From: Miltoncostaea sp963703045
Lineage (GTDB): Bacteria; Actinomycetota; Thermoleophilia; Miltoncostaeales; Miltoncostaeaceae
Direction of reading: 5' to 3'
Assembly: GCA_963703045.1 (NCBI GenBank)
Contig: OY969782.1
Span: 1,922,001 to 1,986,000 of the forward strand
DNA length: 64,000 nucleotides
A program made the position numbers and the translations under genes. Shown piece after piece: positions 9,081-16,500 of this stretch. Every line of letters starts with the position of its first letter. Positions within the stretch are counted from its first letter, which is position 1. The notes beneath the pieces are model-generated. The model worked only from the letters and a program-made list of their open reading frames with translations, was not told the origin of the DNA and ran no database searches.

Positions 9081-9292
9081 TCGGCGTGACCAAGGAGGTT
9101 GGCGGGCGCGCTCGGGGAACCCCTTTTCGCCGGAGGTTCGCCCCGGATGCGGCGCGAGCACCGGTCGGCGGCGGAATGGGAGGGGCCACGACACCCTCCA
9201 AAGCCTTGGACGGGGTGTGGCGATCACTTCCTCCTCGATCACCCCAGCGGCCAGTCCGGACGCTCCCAGGCGCGTGCGCGCGAGGCCGGGCG
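9081..9292. other. Non-coding stretch between tRNA-Arg and the excisionase-like gene
   Basis: 212 bp with no convincing gene. An open frame from 9086 runs into the excisionase-like gene, but its first 69 codons are Arg/Gly/Pro-rich and lack family character. No clear duplicate of the tRNA 3' end is present. Confidence 0.5.
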
Positions 9293-9523
9293 ATGAGCAC
9301 GACCACACCCCGCCTGCTCGACGCGACCTGCCTGCCCGGCCGGCTGGCCCTGTCGCCTGACCAGGCGGCGGAGGCGCTCGGCGTGAGCCGGGACTTCCTC
9401 GACGAGCACGTGATGCACGAGCTGCGCATCGTCCGTGGCGGCCGGCGCCGGCTGATCCCTGTCTTCGCGCTGGTGGCGTGGCTCGAGGAGAACGCCGCTC
9501 GACCCCCGGAGGGTGACCGGTGA
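9293..9523 (+). CDS. Excisionase-like helix-turn-helix protein
   Basis: 76 aa. Residues about 18-70 look like a MerR-type winged helix of the excisionase family: LSPDQAAEALGVSRDFLDEH, then RIVRGGRRRLIPVFALVAWLEE (the wing and the arginine-rich loop). Such proteins direct phage or integrative-element excision. It sits 213 bp from tRNA-Arg, but no integrase gene is present, so the element is incomplete. I start at ATG 9293 because the family similarity begins there; a longer in-frame extension upstream has no family character. Confidence 0.6.
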   Translation: MSTTTPRLLDATCLPGRLALSPDQAAEALGVSRDFLDEHVMHELRIVRGGRRRLIPVFALVAWLEENAARPPEGDR

Positions 9524-9622
9524 CGCACCAGGTTCCGATACCGAGAGCGCGCATGAAACGCCTGCATACGAGGGGGCGCGCGCCAGCTGTGCGCCAGCCA
9601 ACTCGACGGCGGGAGGGCGGCG

Positions 9623-10119
9623 ATGAGCACCCGTGTGCTGCGTACGAGTCAGCTGGCATCCGACAGGTTCATCGAGATACTCGGCCGAGGTGCGACGGTC
9701 ACCGATGCCTGTCGCGCGGCCGGGATGCCGAAGAGCACCGCCTACGACCTGCGGCAGCGCGACGGGGAGTTACGCAGGGCGGTGGGCTGAAGCCCTCGAG
9801 GCGGGCACCGACCGCTGCGAAGACGCGGCACTTACGCGGGCGGTAGATGGCTGGGAGGAGCCGGTCTGGCACCAGGGCGTCCGGGTGGGGACGGTCCTAC
9901 GACTCGCAGCTGCTCGTGTTCCTGCTCCGGGCGCGGCGGCCTGAGACGTACAGGGAGCGGGCCGAGATCCGGCATCAGGGTGCCGTCGATCAGCCGTCCG
10001 CCGGCGAACTCGCGCGGCTGCGAAAGCTCGGCGAAGACCCCGAGTACCGAGATGCCGCGGAGTTGCTCGCGAAGAAGATGGCCGAGATGGAACAGGAGGA
10101 GCGAGATGAGCACGGATGA
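9623..10119 (+). pseudogene. Phage terminase small-subunit-like protein, broken by two frame changes
   Basis: Three overlapping frames join into one phage-type protein. 9623 to about 9775 gives a helix-turn-helix (FIEILGRGATVTDACRAAGM, then PKSTAYDLRQ). About 9776-9890 gives WAEALEAGTDRCEDAALTRA and EEPVWHQGVRVGTV. About 9891-10119 gives YDSQLLVFLLRARRPETYRE and a helical C-terminus ending EQEERDEHG. That order (HTH, 'EALEAG' helix, 'LLVFLLRARRPE' motif) is typical of small terminase or HTH packaging proteins of actinophages. The first frame stops at a TGA near 9790. Either real decay or sequencing indels explain it; as no other phage genes remain, decay is plausible here. Confidence 0.55.
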
Positions 10120-10338
10120 CTGGACCGACGTGGAGAGCGACCTCTACATCGCGCGCGCCCACTCGCGATGGACGCCAGCCATGCGCGATCCGACGAGATC
10201 CTCGCGAGCCTGCTCGAGCTGCGGCGTCCAGAGATGTATTCGCAGCGCGGCGAGAGTCGCGACCTCGTCTTCGAGCGCCTGCGGCGCTTCCTCGACGTGT
10301 TTACCGCGCCGATCGACGGGCTCTGCGTCGGGGTCTGA
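10106..10338 (+). pseudogene. Short phage-remnant reading frame, frame-shifted
   Basis: ATG 10106 overlaps the end of the terminase-like frame and opens MSTDDWTDVESDLYIARAH. After about 10165 a different frame continues with a more protein-like helical sequence (SDEILASLLELRRPEMYSQR...) to a TGA at 10338. One base is out of register. I do not recognise the family. It ends right at the tRNA-like fragment. Confidence 0.35.
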
Positions 10339-10340
10339 AA

Positions 10341-10389
10341 ACACCGGTGGGGCGGAAGCCCCGTGTGGGTTCGACTCCCACCGTCCCCA
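10341..10389 (+). other. 3' half of a class II tRNA (Ser- or Sec-like), possible attachment-site remnant
   Basis: Visible parts: variable-arm hairpin GGGGC-GGAA-GCCCC (10349-10362), T-arm GTGGG-TTCGACT-CCCAC (10365-10381), acceptor 3' strand CGTCCCC (10382-10388) and discriminator A (10389). The matching 5' acceptor strand GGGGACG is not found within the 100 nt upstream, so the tRNA is not complete. The sequence before it (GTCTGAAAACACC) resembles a damaged anticodon loop. Integrative elements often leave such 3' tRNA halves at one end. Confidence 0.5.
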
Positions 10390-10409
10390 TGGGCCGCTCG
10401 TCGTGGATG

Positions 10410-11351
10410 CTACCCGTGGCCCCCGGCGTCGGTCGTGGGGAGCCGCGGCTCGGGCGCTCCCGCCCGGACGGCCTCGAGCTGGGCGGCGAAGGACAGCCCG
10501 AGGAAGAGGGCGACCGAGCTCAGGAAGGCCCACAGGAGCAGCCCGATCGTCCCCGCGAGCGGCCCGTAGGTCGCCCCGAAGGACCCGCTCCTCTCGAAGT
10601 AGAGCGCCAGGGAACCGATCGCGCCGAGCCACAGCACCACCGCCACCCCCGCGCCCACCGCGAGCCACGAGGTCTCCGGCTGCCGCCGGTTGGGGACGTG
10701 GCGGAAGAGGAGCGCCACGGCCCCCGTGATCAGGAGGACCCCGAGGGGCCACCGTGCCAGCGCCCACACGACGTCGAGCTCGCGGTCGAGGTCGATGAGT
10801 CCGCGGACGACGTCGCCTGCGACGACGACCACCACGGCGGCCGCCACCAACGTGCCGGCCGAGCAGGCGAGGAGCGCCGCCCGGCAGTACCGCCGGAGCG
10901 GGGGGCGGTCGCGCTCCAGGCCGTAGATCCGGTTCGCGCCGCGCTCGACCTGGGCCATCGCGAGCGTCGCTGCGACGAGGGTCGCGGCGAGACCCACCGC
11001 GAGCGCCGTCTCCCCCCGCTCGGCGGCATCCCCCTCACCGTGGCGGATCGCCACCGTCAGGAGCCGGCCCACGTCGCCCGGCGCGATCGCCAGGAGGGTG
11101 TCGCTCACGAAATCGCGGACCTCCGAGCGGTCCGTCGCCGTCGCGAAGCCGACGACGGCGATGAGGGCCGGGATGATGGTGAGGCAGAGCTGGAAGCCGA
11201 GGGCGCGGGCGTGGCTGAACCCGTCCGCGGCCCGGAACCGTACGAACGCCGCGACCAGGAGGTCTCCTCGGGCCGTGGTGCGCAGGGTCTCGAGGGCCTC
11301 ATCGGACTCGAGCTCGCCGAACGTCTCCGGCACCGGGGCCGCGCTGCTCAC
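10410..11351 (-). CDS. YihY/BrkB family inner-membrane protein
   Basis: 313 aa integral membrane protein with about six hydrophobic segments. Family-like motifs are FSHARALGFQLCLTIIPALIA near the N-terminus, GANRIYGLERDRPPLRRY in the middle, and FGATYGPLAGTIGLLLW near the C-terminus (the conserved YG-GG loop of YihY). The old 'ribonuclease BN' label of this family is wrong; the true function is unknown. The gene faces the phage remnant and starts at ATG 11351. Confidence 0.85.
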   Translation of the reverse strand: MSSAAPVPETFGELESDEALETLRTTARGDLLVAAFVRFRAADGFSHARALGFQLCLTIIPALIAVVGFATATDRSEVRDFVSDTLLAIAPGDVGRLLTVAIRHGEGDAAERGETALAVGLAATLVAATLAMAQVERGANRIYGLERDRPPLRRYCRAALLACSAGTLVAAAVVVVVAGDVVRGLIDLDRELDVVWALARWPLGVLLITGAVALLFRHVPNRRQPETSWLAVGAGVAVVLWLGAIGSLALYFERSGSFGATYGPLAGTIGLLLWAFLSSVALFLGLSFAAQLEAVRAGAPEPRLPTTDAGGHG

Positions 11352-11360
11352 AGGCGTCGG

Positions 11361-11441
11361 CTAGAGGAGGCGGATGAGGACGTTCACCAGCACCGTCGCC
11401 GCGATCGACACGAGCAGCGAGACGAGCAGGCAGCCCGGCAT
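11361..11441 (-). CDS. Candidate 26-aa single-pass membrane peptide
   Basis: ATG 11441 to TAG 11361 encodes MPGCLLVSLLVSIAATVLVN followed by VLIRLL: one continuous hydrophobic helix and little else. A GGGGAAG stretch about 9 nt upstream could serve as ribosome binding site. It ends 9 bp before the YihY start and could share its transcript. Small hydrophobic proteins of this type are common in actinobacteria, but a chance frame is possible. Confidence 0.35.
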   Translation of the reverse strand: MPGCLLVSLLVSIAATVLVNVLIRLL

Positions 11442-11838
11442 GAACCGGACTTCCCCGCGCCGGCCCGGACGCTTCGTGAAGACCCACACACCGCCCGCTT
11501 ACCCATCCTCGGCGGGCGCCACGCCCCGTCGCCGCGGGCGTTCACGTCCGTGAAGTCACTCCCGCGTCGACGGCGACGGGACAGGGCGAGGTGTCCCGCA
11601 GGTCCCGTACGGGCACATCGATCGGTGCGGGAACCCGCACAGTCCCGGCGGGGGTACGCGCCGAAGAAGGACACTCACACCAACGAGTTCCCGGGATTGG
11701 CGGTCAGATCCTGTCGCGCCTCAGCGAGCGGTGGGCGGTGTACGCCGGTCCGCCCGCGGTCTGGGCGGAGCTGACCACGGAGTAGCGGGGCGAGGACGCG
11801 GCGCTGCGGGGTCACGGCAGCACAGCGCCCGTCGAACG
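11442..11838. other. Intergenic stretch without recognised gene
   Basis: 397 bp. I see short open frames on both strands but none with a protein-like composition. A GC-rich dyad (CCCGC ... GCGGG, about 11498-11517) is the only notable structure. It probably holds the 3' end of the small membrane protein gene on the minus strand and the promoter of the 11.4-kb peptide/YihY unit. Confidence 0.5.
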
Positions 11839-12087
11839 TCAGTCCTCGGCGACGGCCACGAAGGCGAGCGTCACGAAGATCCCGACGATGAACGCGGCGG
11901 CGCCCGCCATCATCGTCGACCACGTACCGGCGTGGGTCGCCGTCTGGGCTGCGGTGTCGCCGGCTTGCACGGCGGCCTGCGTCGAGTGCGCGCCTGCGTT
12001 GGTGGCCTCGGCGACGGCCTGGGCCTGCCTCAACTCCCGAATCCCCAGCTTCAGGTCGCTGACGCTGGGGTTCGAGTCTGACTCCAC
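11839..12087 (-). CDS. Small protein with C-terminal membrane anchor
   Basis: 82 aa, not recognised. Residues 1-57 are an Ala/Gln/Thr-rich amphipathic helix without Cys, probably a coiled coil. Residues about 58-78 (MMAGAAAFIVGIFVTLAFVA) are a single membrane helix, making it a likely tail-anchored protein. Start ATG 12087 has AAGGAG about 10 nt upstream. It is divergent from the disordered 122-aa protein at 12242. Confidence 0.6.
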   Translation of the reverse strand: MESDSNPSVSDLKLGIRELRQAQAVAEATNAGAHSTQAAVQAGDTAAQTATHAGTWSTMMAGAAAFIVGIFVTLAFVAVAED

Positions 12088-12241
12088 GGACGGCTCCTTG
12101 TCTGGGGGAGCCGCCGCTACCCGACCGTGGGGGTTCCATTCCTTCCCCTGTTGCCGCGCGCCTGCGGAGGCGTGTCGGGAGGCCTACCCTCCCCGACGAG
12201 GGGGTAGGTGGCGATCCCGGCATCCGACCTTGCGAGGACGC

Positions 12242-12610
12242 ATGGACGAGAAGAAGAACGTCGATCCCACACACAACCCGGAGAAGGTGCGCGTCGATGT
12301 CTCCGGTGAGGACCTCTCGCGCGGCCCGACGCCCGAGACCCGCCACCCCGCGGGGCATGTCGAGGGCAGGGACCTCGCGGAGGACGACACCCTGCACGGA
12401 GAGACCGGCGGCGTCGATGACGTCCGCGACACCACCCAGGGCCCGACACCCGAGACCCGCCAGGTCATGCGGGCCACAGATGACGACTCTGCGGCGTCGG
12501 GCCAGCCGACCAGCGACCCCGCGACCCGCGGCGACGTCGGTGGCAACCAGGACGTCGAACTGACCAAGGCGGTAGACCCCGATCCGAAGCGGAGCGACCG
12601 GGACAGGTGA
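12242..12610 (+). CDS. Small acidic, intrinsically disordered protein with repeated GPTPETR motif
   Basis: 122 aa, no recognised family. The composition is Asp/Glu/Gly/Thr/Arg-rich without hydrophobic core, so it should be disordered, like stress-associated hydrophilic proteins. GPTPETR occurs twice (about residues 29-35 and 67-73), each within a related segment (RGPTPETRHP, QGPTPETRQV). GAGGA lies 7 nt before ATG 12242 and a strong intrinsic terminator follows the stop at 12610, supporting a real monocistronic gene. Confidence 0.65.
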   Translation: MDEKKNVDPTHNPEKVRVDVSGEDLSRGPTPETRHPAGHVEGRDLAEDDTLHGETGGVDDVRDTTQGPTPETRQVMRATDDDSAASGQPTSDPATRGDVGGNQDVELTKAVDPDPKRSDRDR

Positions 12611-12616
12611 GTCGCA

Positions 12617-12646
12617 GGGACCGGGAGCCGAATGACTCCCGGTCCC
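12617..12646 (+). terminator. Rho-independent terminator after the disordered protein gene
   Basis: Perfect 11-bp stem GGGACCGGGAG (12617-12627) / CTCCCGGTCCC (12636-12646) with the 8-nt loop CCGAATGA, followed by TTCTCTCC. It starts 7 nt after the stop codon at 12610. Confidence 0.85.
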
Positions 12647-12972
12647 TTCTCTCCCGAGTCGCTGCGGTGTCAGTCGCTGGTTGGGCATTGACGTCGTTCC
12701 AGTTCCATCTCGGTCGAGGACCGGTCGAACCGCCCGCGACGGGATCAGCGGTGGGACCGGGAAAGCGTCTGGACACCTCGATGCCGCGCGCCGACGACGC
12801 AGGACGTCGGCGAGAGCGGCACGGTCCCTGGCTGCAGGATGAGAAGTCCGCTGCACGAGCCAGGGACGACGCGTCCGGGCTCCGCGGTCTCCCGACCCGG
12901 TGTCGCCGGTTCGCGACGACCGGCGCGTCGCCGCCCCGTCTCCCAGCCGCCCGCGCCGCGCGCCCCGGTCGC
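12647..12972. other. Intergenic stretch with two hairpins
   Basis: No gene seen. Two dyads stand out: GCCGACG/CGTCGGC (12790-12796 with 12805-12811) and a longer GTCCCTGGCT/AGCCAGGGAC (12824-12833 with 12858-12867) with a nested GCAG/CTGC. Both lie about 100-180 nt downstream of the minus-strand gene ending at 12973 and may act in its 3' end; neither has a T-run. Confidence 0.45.
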
Positions 12973-13440
12973 CTACCCCGCCGAGCTCCCCGAGTCCTCC
13001 GCGAGCCCGCGCACGATGAAGGCCGCCAGCAGCAGGAGGCCCGGCTCGAGGGCGTCGACGTCGTCGACGGTGATCTTCACCGGCCGCCGACCCCACCCCT
13101 TGCCATGGAGCATGGCGACCTCGCGGTCACCGTCGACGAGCGCGTAGCGGGCGCGCCAGAGGCTCGTCGGCCGTAGGGTCAACTCGCGCCCCGCCCATCG
13201 CAGCGTGCCACCGCTCCGCAGTCCCCGTCGCTCGAAACGGCCGGCGACGATCCCCATGACGTCGGTCGCCTCGACGGTCCTCTGCCAGAACCCGCGCCGG
13301 GCGATCCGCCAGCGCTCGCCGCCGCGGGCCTCGGCGGTCGCGCGGCGCGAGGCGAGGCCCTCGAGGCGGAGGGTGCCCACGCTCTCCAGGGAGTACAGGC
13401 GCCGATCGCCCGGCGTGCGGGTGAGGTCGAGGTCGGTCAT
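12973..13440 (-). CDS. Conserved hypothetical protein, beta-rich
   Basis: 155 aa. Alternating hydrophobic/charged strands (RLYSLESVGTLRLEGL, WRIARRGFWQRTVEATD, GGTLRWAGRELTLRP) suggest a beta-barrel such as the Tubby/LURP-like fold, followed by a C-terminal hydrophobic helix (LEPGLLLLAAFIVRGLAE). The fold is a guess from the pattern. ATG 13440 overlaps the stop of the MmcQ/YjbR gene by 4 bp, so the two are co-translated. Confidence 0.6.
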   Translation of the reverse strand: MTDLDLTRTPGDRRLYSLESVGTLRLEGLASRRATAEARGGERWRIARRGFWQRTVEATDVMGIVAGRFERRGLRSGGTLRWAGRELTLRPTSLWRARYALVDGDREVAMLHGKGWGRRPVKITVDDVDALEPGLLLLAAFIVRGLAEDSGSSAG

Positions 13441-13841
13441 CGCTCGGGCAGGGTGGCACGAGGTCCCGGCCACCGGGCCTCGACGAGCCGGGCGGGCGCG
13501 ACGGCACGGTAGGCGTCTTCGATCACGGCCTCGACCTCGCTCGGCGCGGCATCGCGGTCGAGGCGCAGGCCGACCCACCCCCGGTGCCCCACGTACGGCG
13601 GCACGAAGTAGCGCTGCGGGGCGCTCTCGACCAGCTCGTCCTGGACCCCGAGGGCCGCCGCGCACCAGATCGCCCGTCGGCCGTCGCCGTGGTGGTCGTC
13701 CAGGTACGTGACGAAGGCCCGCTTGGCGCGTACGAAGAAGGTGGGCGCCCCGTGGCTCGGGCGCTCGCTCGTCTCGGGCAGCGCGAGGCAGGCGGATCGG
13801 ACCCGCTCGAGGGAGTTCGGAACATCCCGGCCCGGACCCAC
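13437..13841 (-). CDS. MmcQ/YjbR family protein
   Basis: 134 aa. The family's compact fold is recognisable from the N-terminal RVRSACLALPETSERPSHGAPTFFV region, the central basic strand (RAKRAFVTYLDDHH) and the C-terminal GWVGLRLD...EVEAVIEDAYRAVAP. YjbR proteins bind DNA in vitro; the physiological role is unclear. I choose GTG 13841 because AGAGGAGG lies 5 nt upstream and the family similarity begins right after it. Confidence 0.82.
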   Translation of the reverse strand: MGPGRDVPNSLERVRSACLALPETSERPSHGAPTFFVRAKRAFVTYLDDHHGDGRRAIWCAAALGVQDELVESAPQRYFVPPYVGHRGWVGLRLDRDAAPSEVEAVIEDAYRAVAPARLVEARWPGPRATLPER

Positions 13842-14040
13842 GGCGACCTCCTCTGGGGATGCGGATGCTAGTACGCGCCCGGCACCCCGGCACGAGCACC
13901 CCGACGGTGCCGAGCGAGCAGGGAGCCTCCTCCACGCCGTGATCGGCGAGGGGTGCGCGACGACCCCCGCCGGGTGGAGACTCGCCCCACGGCAACGCCG
14001 CGCGGCGGACGCCGGCGCGGCGCAGTGGAAGGGGTGGGAG

Positions 14041-15186
14041 ATGAGCATCGGCGGAGCGACCCTCCTGGACGCGGTGGAGGAGATCGGCCCGGTCATCCGC
14101 GAGCACGCGCAGGAGGCCGAGGGCGCCCGCCGCATCTCGGCTCCCGTGCTGGGGGCTCTGCGGGAGGCCGGCCTCATGCGCATGCTGCTGCCGACCTCGC
14201 TCGGGGGGTTGGAGATCGACCCGATGACCTTCGCGCGGGTGGTCGAGGCGGTGGCGCGACACGACTCGGCCGCGGGGTGGGCCCTGCAGGCCGGCAACGT
14301 GGGCGCCTGGTGGGGGGCGCGTCTGCCCGACGAGGGCGCCGAGGAGGTCTGGGGCGACGATCCGAACCAGGTGATCGCCGCCGCCTTCCACCCCCCGACG
14401 GCCGGGGTGGCGGTGGACGGCGGCGTCCGCGTCTCGGGCCGGCGTCCGCTGGCGAGCACCATCCACGACGCCGACTGGCTGGTCGTGACCGCGGTCGTGG
14501 GCGACGGGGCGGTCATGGTGATGCTGCCCGCCGCCGACGCGCAGGTGGTCGACACCTGGCGCGCGCTCGGGATGCGCGGCACCGACAGCAACGACGTCGT
14601 GCTCGAGGACGCCTTCGTACCCGCGCGGCGGATCATGCCGCTGGTGCCGGCCTTCACCCCCGGGTCGCACTTCGGCGGCCCGCTCTACCGCATGTCGGCG
14701 GTCAGCTCGCTGCAGATCGTGCTGGCCCCGATCGCGCTCGCCATCGCCCGCAACGCCATCGAGGCGCTGCGCGAGCTCGCGCCGGCCAAGATGTCGCTCG
14801 GCACGATGGCGACGCTGCGCGACCGGCCGATCGCGCACGCCCGGCTCGGCCGCGCCGAGGGTCTGGTGCGGGCGGCCCGGGCCCTCCTGCTGACCACCCT
14901 CGCGGAGTCGTGGGAGGTCGTGCAGGGGGGCGGCACCCCCGACCTGGCGCGCAGGGCCGGCGACCTGCTCGCCGGGGTCCACGCCGTGCAGGCCTGCGTC
15001 GAGGCCGTCGACCTGATCTACGGCATCGCCGGGTCGAGCGCCGTCTACGAGCGCAGCCCCATCGAGCGGGCCTTCCGCGACATCCAGACCGTCCGCCACC
15101 ACGGGTTCGCCGGCGAGAGCCGGCTGGAGGCCGTCGGGCAGGTGATGCTGGGCGTCGAGCCCGAGTTCGGGCTCGTGGCCTTCTAG
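14041..15186 (+). CDS. Acyl-CoA dehydrogenase-like flavoprotein (possible flavin-dependent hydroxylase)
   Basis: 381 aa with the three-part acyl-CoA dehydrogenase fold: N-terminal helices (AGLMRMLLPTSLGGLEIDPM), middle beta domain (ADWLVVTAVVGD, then MRGTDSNDVVLEDAFVPARR, the conserved strand before the flavin-contact loop) and C-terminal helical bundle. The C-terminus resembles the HsaA/DszC-type monooxygenase branch more than true acyl-CoA dehydrogenases, because no clear catalytic glutamate segment is visible; this is inference. GTGGGAG precedes ATG 14041. It stands alone and ends at a strong bidirectional terminator. Confidence 0.8.
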   Translation: MSIGGATLLDAVEEIGPVIREHAQEAEGARRISAPVLGALREAGLMRMLLPTSLGGLEIDPMTFARVVEAVARHDSAAGWALQAGNVGAWWGARLPDEGAEEVWGDDPNQVIAAAFHPPTAGVAVDGGVRVSGRRPLASTIHDADWLVVTAVVGDGAVMVMLPAADAQVVDTWRALGMRGTDSNDVVLEDAFVPARRIMPLVPAFTPGSHFGGPLYRMSAVSSLQIVLAPIALAIARNAIEALRELAPAKMSLGTMATLRDRPIAHARLGRAEGLVRAARALLLTTLAESWEVVQGGGTPDLARRAGDLLAGVHAVQACVEAVDLIYGIAGSSAVYERSPIERAFRDIQTVRHHGFAGESRLEAVGQVMLGVEPEFGLVAF

Positions 15187-15199
15187 GCCGGACCGACCG

Positions 15200-15232
15200 C
15201 GTGTGGCGCGCGGCACCGCCGCGCGCCACACG
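15200..15232. terminator. Bidirectional terminator between convergent genes
   Basis: Perfect 14-bp stem (15200-15213 pairing with 15219-15232) around a 5-nt loop CACCG; core arm CGTGTGGCGCGCGG. It lies between the stop of the acyl-CoA-dehydrogenase-like gene (15186) and the stop of the convergent PNPOx-like gene (15233). Confidence 0.85.
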
Positions 15233-15688
15233 TCATGGCCGAGCGGGTCCTCCGTCGCCGGCCAGGTCGGCGAGGGCGCCGAGCACCCGCACGTGGCGCC
15301 GGGCGGCCTCGGGCTCGGTCCACCGCCACCGGATTCCGGAGTCGATCTCGGTCGCCGCGCCGCGTGCGTCCCAGGCCCGCCGGATCTCGACCGCGAAGGC
15401 GATCATGTTCTCGGCGCCCGGAAGGGGGTCGGCGGCGATGCGGGCGTCGCCCTCGATGCAGAGCGAGAAGCCCCGGCCGTTGAGCGAGAGCGCCGCGCGG
15501 GGGTCGGCCCGCAGGCGCGCGACGGTGGCCCGGCGGCGCGCCAGGGCCAGCAGCAGACCGCCCGCGTCACGGCGCCAGATGGCGCTGACCGGGATCGCGA
15601 CCGGTCCGTCCGGGCCGACGCTGGCGAGCACGGCCACCAGGTCGCCGGGCAGGTCCGGGATGGGCGCGCGCTCCATGCCGGCGAGCAT
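15233..15688 (-). CDS. Pyridoxamine 5'-phosphate oxidase-like (split-barrel) flavoprotein
   Basis: 151 aa. A split beta-barrel pattern typical of the PNPOx/F420-binding superfamily: DLVAVLASVGPDGPVAIPVS, IWRRDAGGLLLALARR, TVARLRADPRAALSLNG, FSLCIEGDARI, and a C-terminal IRWRWTEPEAARRHVRV. The cofactor (FMN, F420 or haem) cannot be decided. It lies 64 bp downstream of the ECF sigma gene on the same strand, so it may share its transcript. Confidence 0.72.
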   Translation of the reverse strand: MLAGMERAPIPDLPGDLVAVLASVGPDGPVAIPVSAIWRRDAGGLLLALARRRATVARLRADPRAALSLNGRGFSLCIEGDARIAADPLPGAENMIAFAVEIRRAWDARGAATEIDSGIRWRWTEPEAARRHVRVLGALADLAGDGGPARP

Positions 15689-15752
15689 GGCACGCCGTCC
15701 CGGGCGGGGGTCCTGCGACCCCGGCCCGTGCGCCGGGGCGGCCCGGCCGAGC

Positions 15753-16421
15753 TCAGGGGCCGGACATCCGGCCGCCGACCGCCGGGACGGGCGTGCCGGT
15801 GCGGGCCGCCTCGGCGGCCTCGACCGCCGACTCGTGACCGTCGGCCACGGCCTGCAGCTCGCGGCGCATGGCGACCATGCCGAGGCGCACCCTCCCCTTC
15901 ACCGTGCCGAGCGCCACGCCCGAGCGGTCCGCGATGTCGGTGTGGGTGTGGTCGAGCCAGAAGGCGTCGAACAGGGCGCTCCGCTGCTCGGGCCGTAGGC
16001 CGCCGGCGGCCGCCCTGACCTCCCGCCGGGCCTCGGCGGAGATCGCCGCGTCGTGGCAGGTGGAGCCGGACGGATCGTGGTGGTCGGCGACGAGCGCCCG
16101 GCGCAGGTCCTCGCGCCGGGCGCGCAGGCGGTGGTGGTCGTAGGCGGCGTTGCGGGCGATGGTGGCGGCCCAGTCGGCGAATGTGCCGCGGCGCCTGTCG
16201 AAGCGCGCCCGGGCGGACCACATCCGCAGATACGCGTCCTGCACCACGTCCTCGGCCGCCTCGCGCCCCACGATGCTCGCGCACATCGACGTGAGCCGTG
16301 GTCGCAGCACCTCGCTGAGCGCCTCGAAGGCATCGCGCTCACGGCCGGCGATCACGGGCGGTGCGACGGCGACTCCACGTAGGTCTTCTCTCGTCGGGGG
16401 TCCGGCGGCGGCGGCGGTCAT
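15753..16421 (-). CDS. ECF-type RNA polymerase sigma factor
   Basis: 222 aa. Region 2 (about 40-105) is seen in EALSEVLRPRLTSM, EDVVQDAYLRMWSARARFD and TFADWAATIARNAAYDHHR. Region 4 (about 150-200) has LRPEQRSALFDAFW and the helix-turn-helix HTDIADRSGVALGTVKGRVR. The start ATG 16421 follows from region-2 spacing; a longer in-frame extension is not family-like. No anti-sigma factor gene is adjacent. It is divergent from the ArsC-like gene, with 79 bp between the starts. Confidence 0.9.
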   Translation of the reverse strand: MTAAAAGPPTREDLRGVAVAPPVIAGRERDAFEALSEVLRPRLTSMCASIVGREAAEDVVQDAYLRMWSARARFDRRRGTFADWAATIARNAAYDHHRLRARREDLRRALVADHHDPSGSTCHDAAISAEARREVRAAAGGLRPEQRSALFDAFWLDHTHTDIADRSGVALGTVKGRVRLGMVAMRRELQAVADGHESAVEAAEAARTGTPVPAVGGRMSGP

Positions 16422-16500
16422 CACCGGCGTAGAGTGCCGGAGCCGGTGGAACGCGGACCCGGGCACACTAGCGCGCGACGTCGTCGATACCGAGGTCTCC

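Noticed and set aside
9887..9893. GGGGACG as the missing 5' acceptor strand for the tRNA half at 10341-10389
   Set aside because: It is about 450 nt away and inside the terminase-like coding sequence; a 7-base match in GC-rich DNA is expected by chance.
9623..10119. Programmed frameshifting in the terminase-like gene
   Set aside because: Two shifts in 500 bp with no slippery heptamer seen; decay or sequencing error is simpler.
11591..11785. A 64-aa plus-strand frame in the 11.4-11.8 kb gap
   Set aside because: No ribosome binding site, no family-like pattern and a composition typical of random high-GC open frames.
12973..15231. A 752-aa minus-strand frame opposite the acyl-CoA-dehydrogenase-like gene
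   Set aside because: Only its last 155 residues are protein-like; the rest is the Arg/Gly/Pro-rich antisense shadow of 14041-15186.
16434..16500. An anti-sigma factor next to the ECF sigma gene
   Set aside because: The only neighbouring frames are shadows of arsC and of the sigma gene; no membrane or zinc anti-sigma motif is visible.
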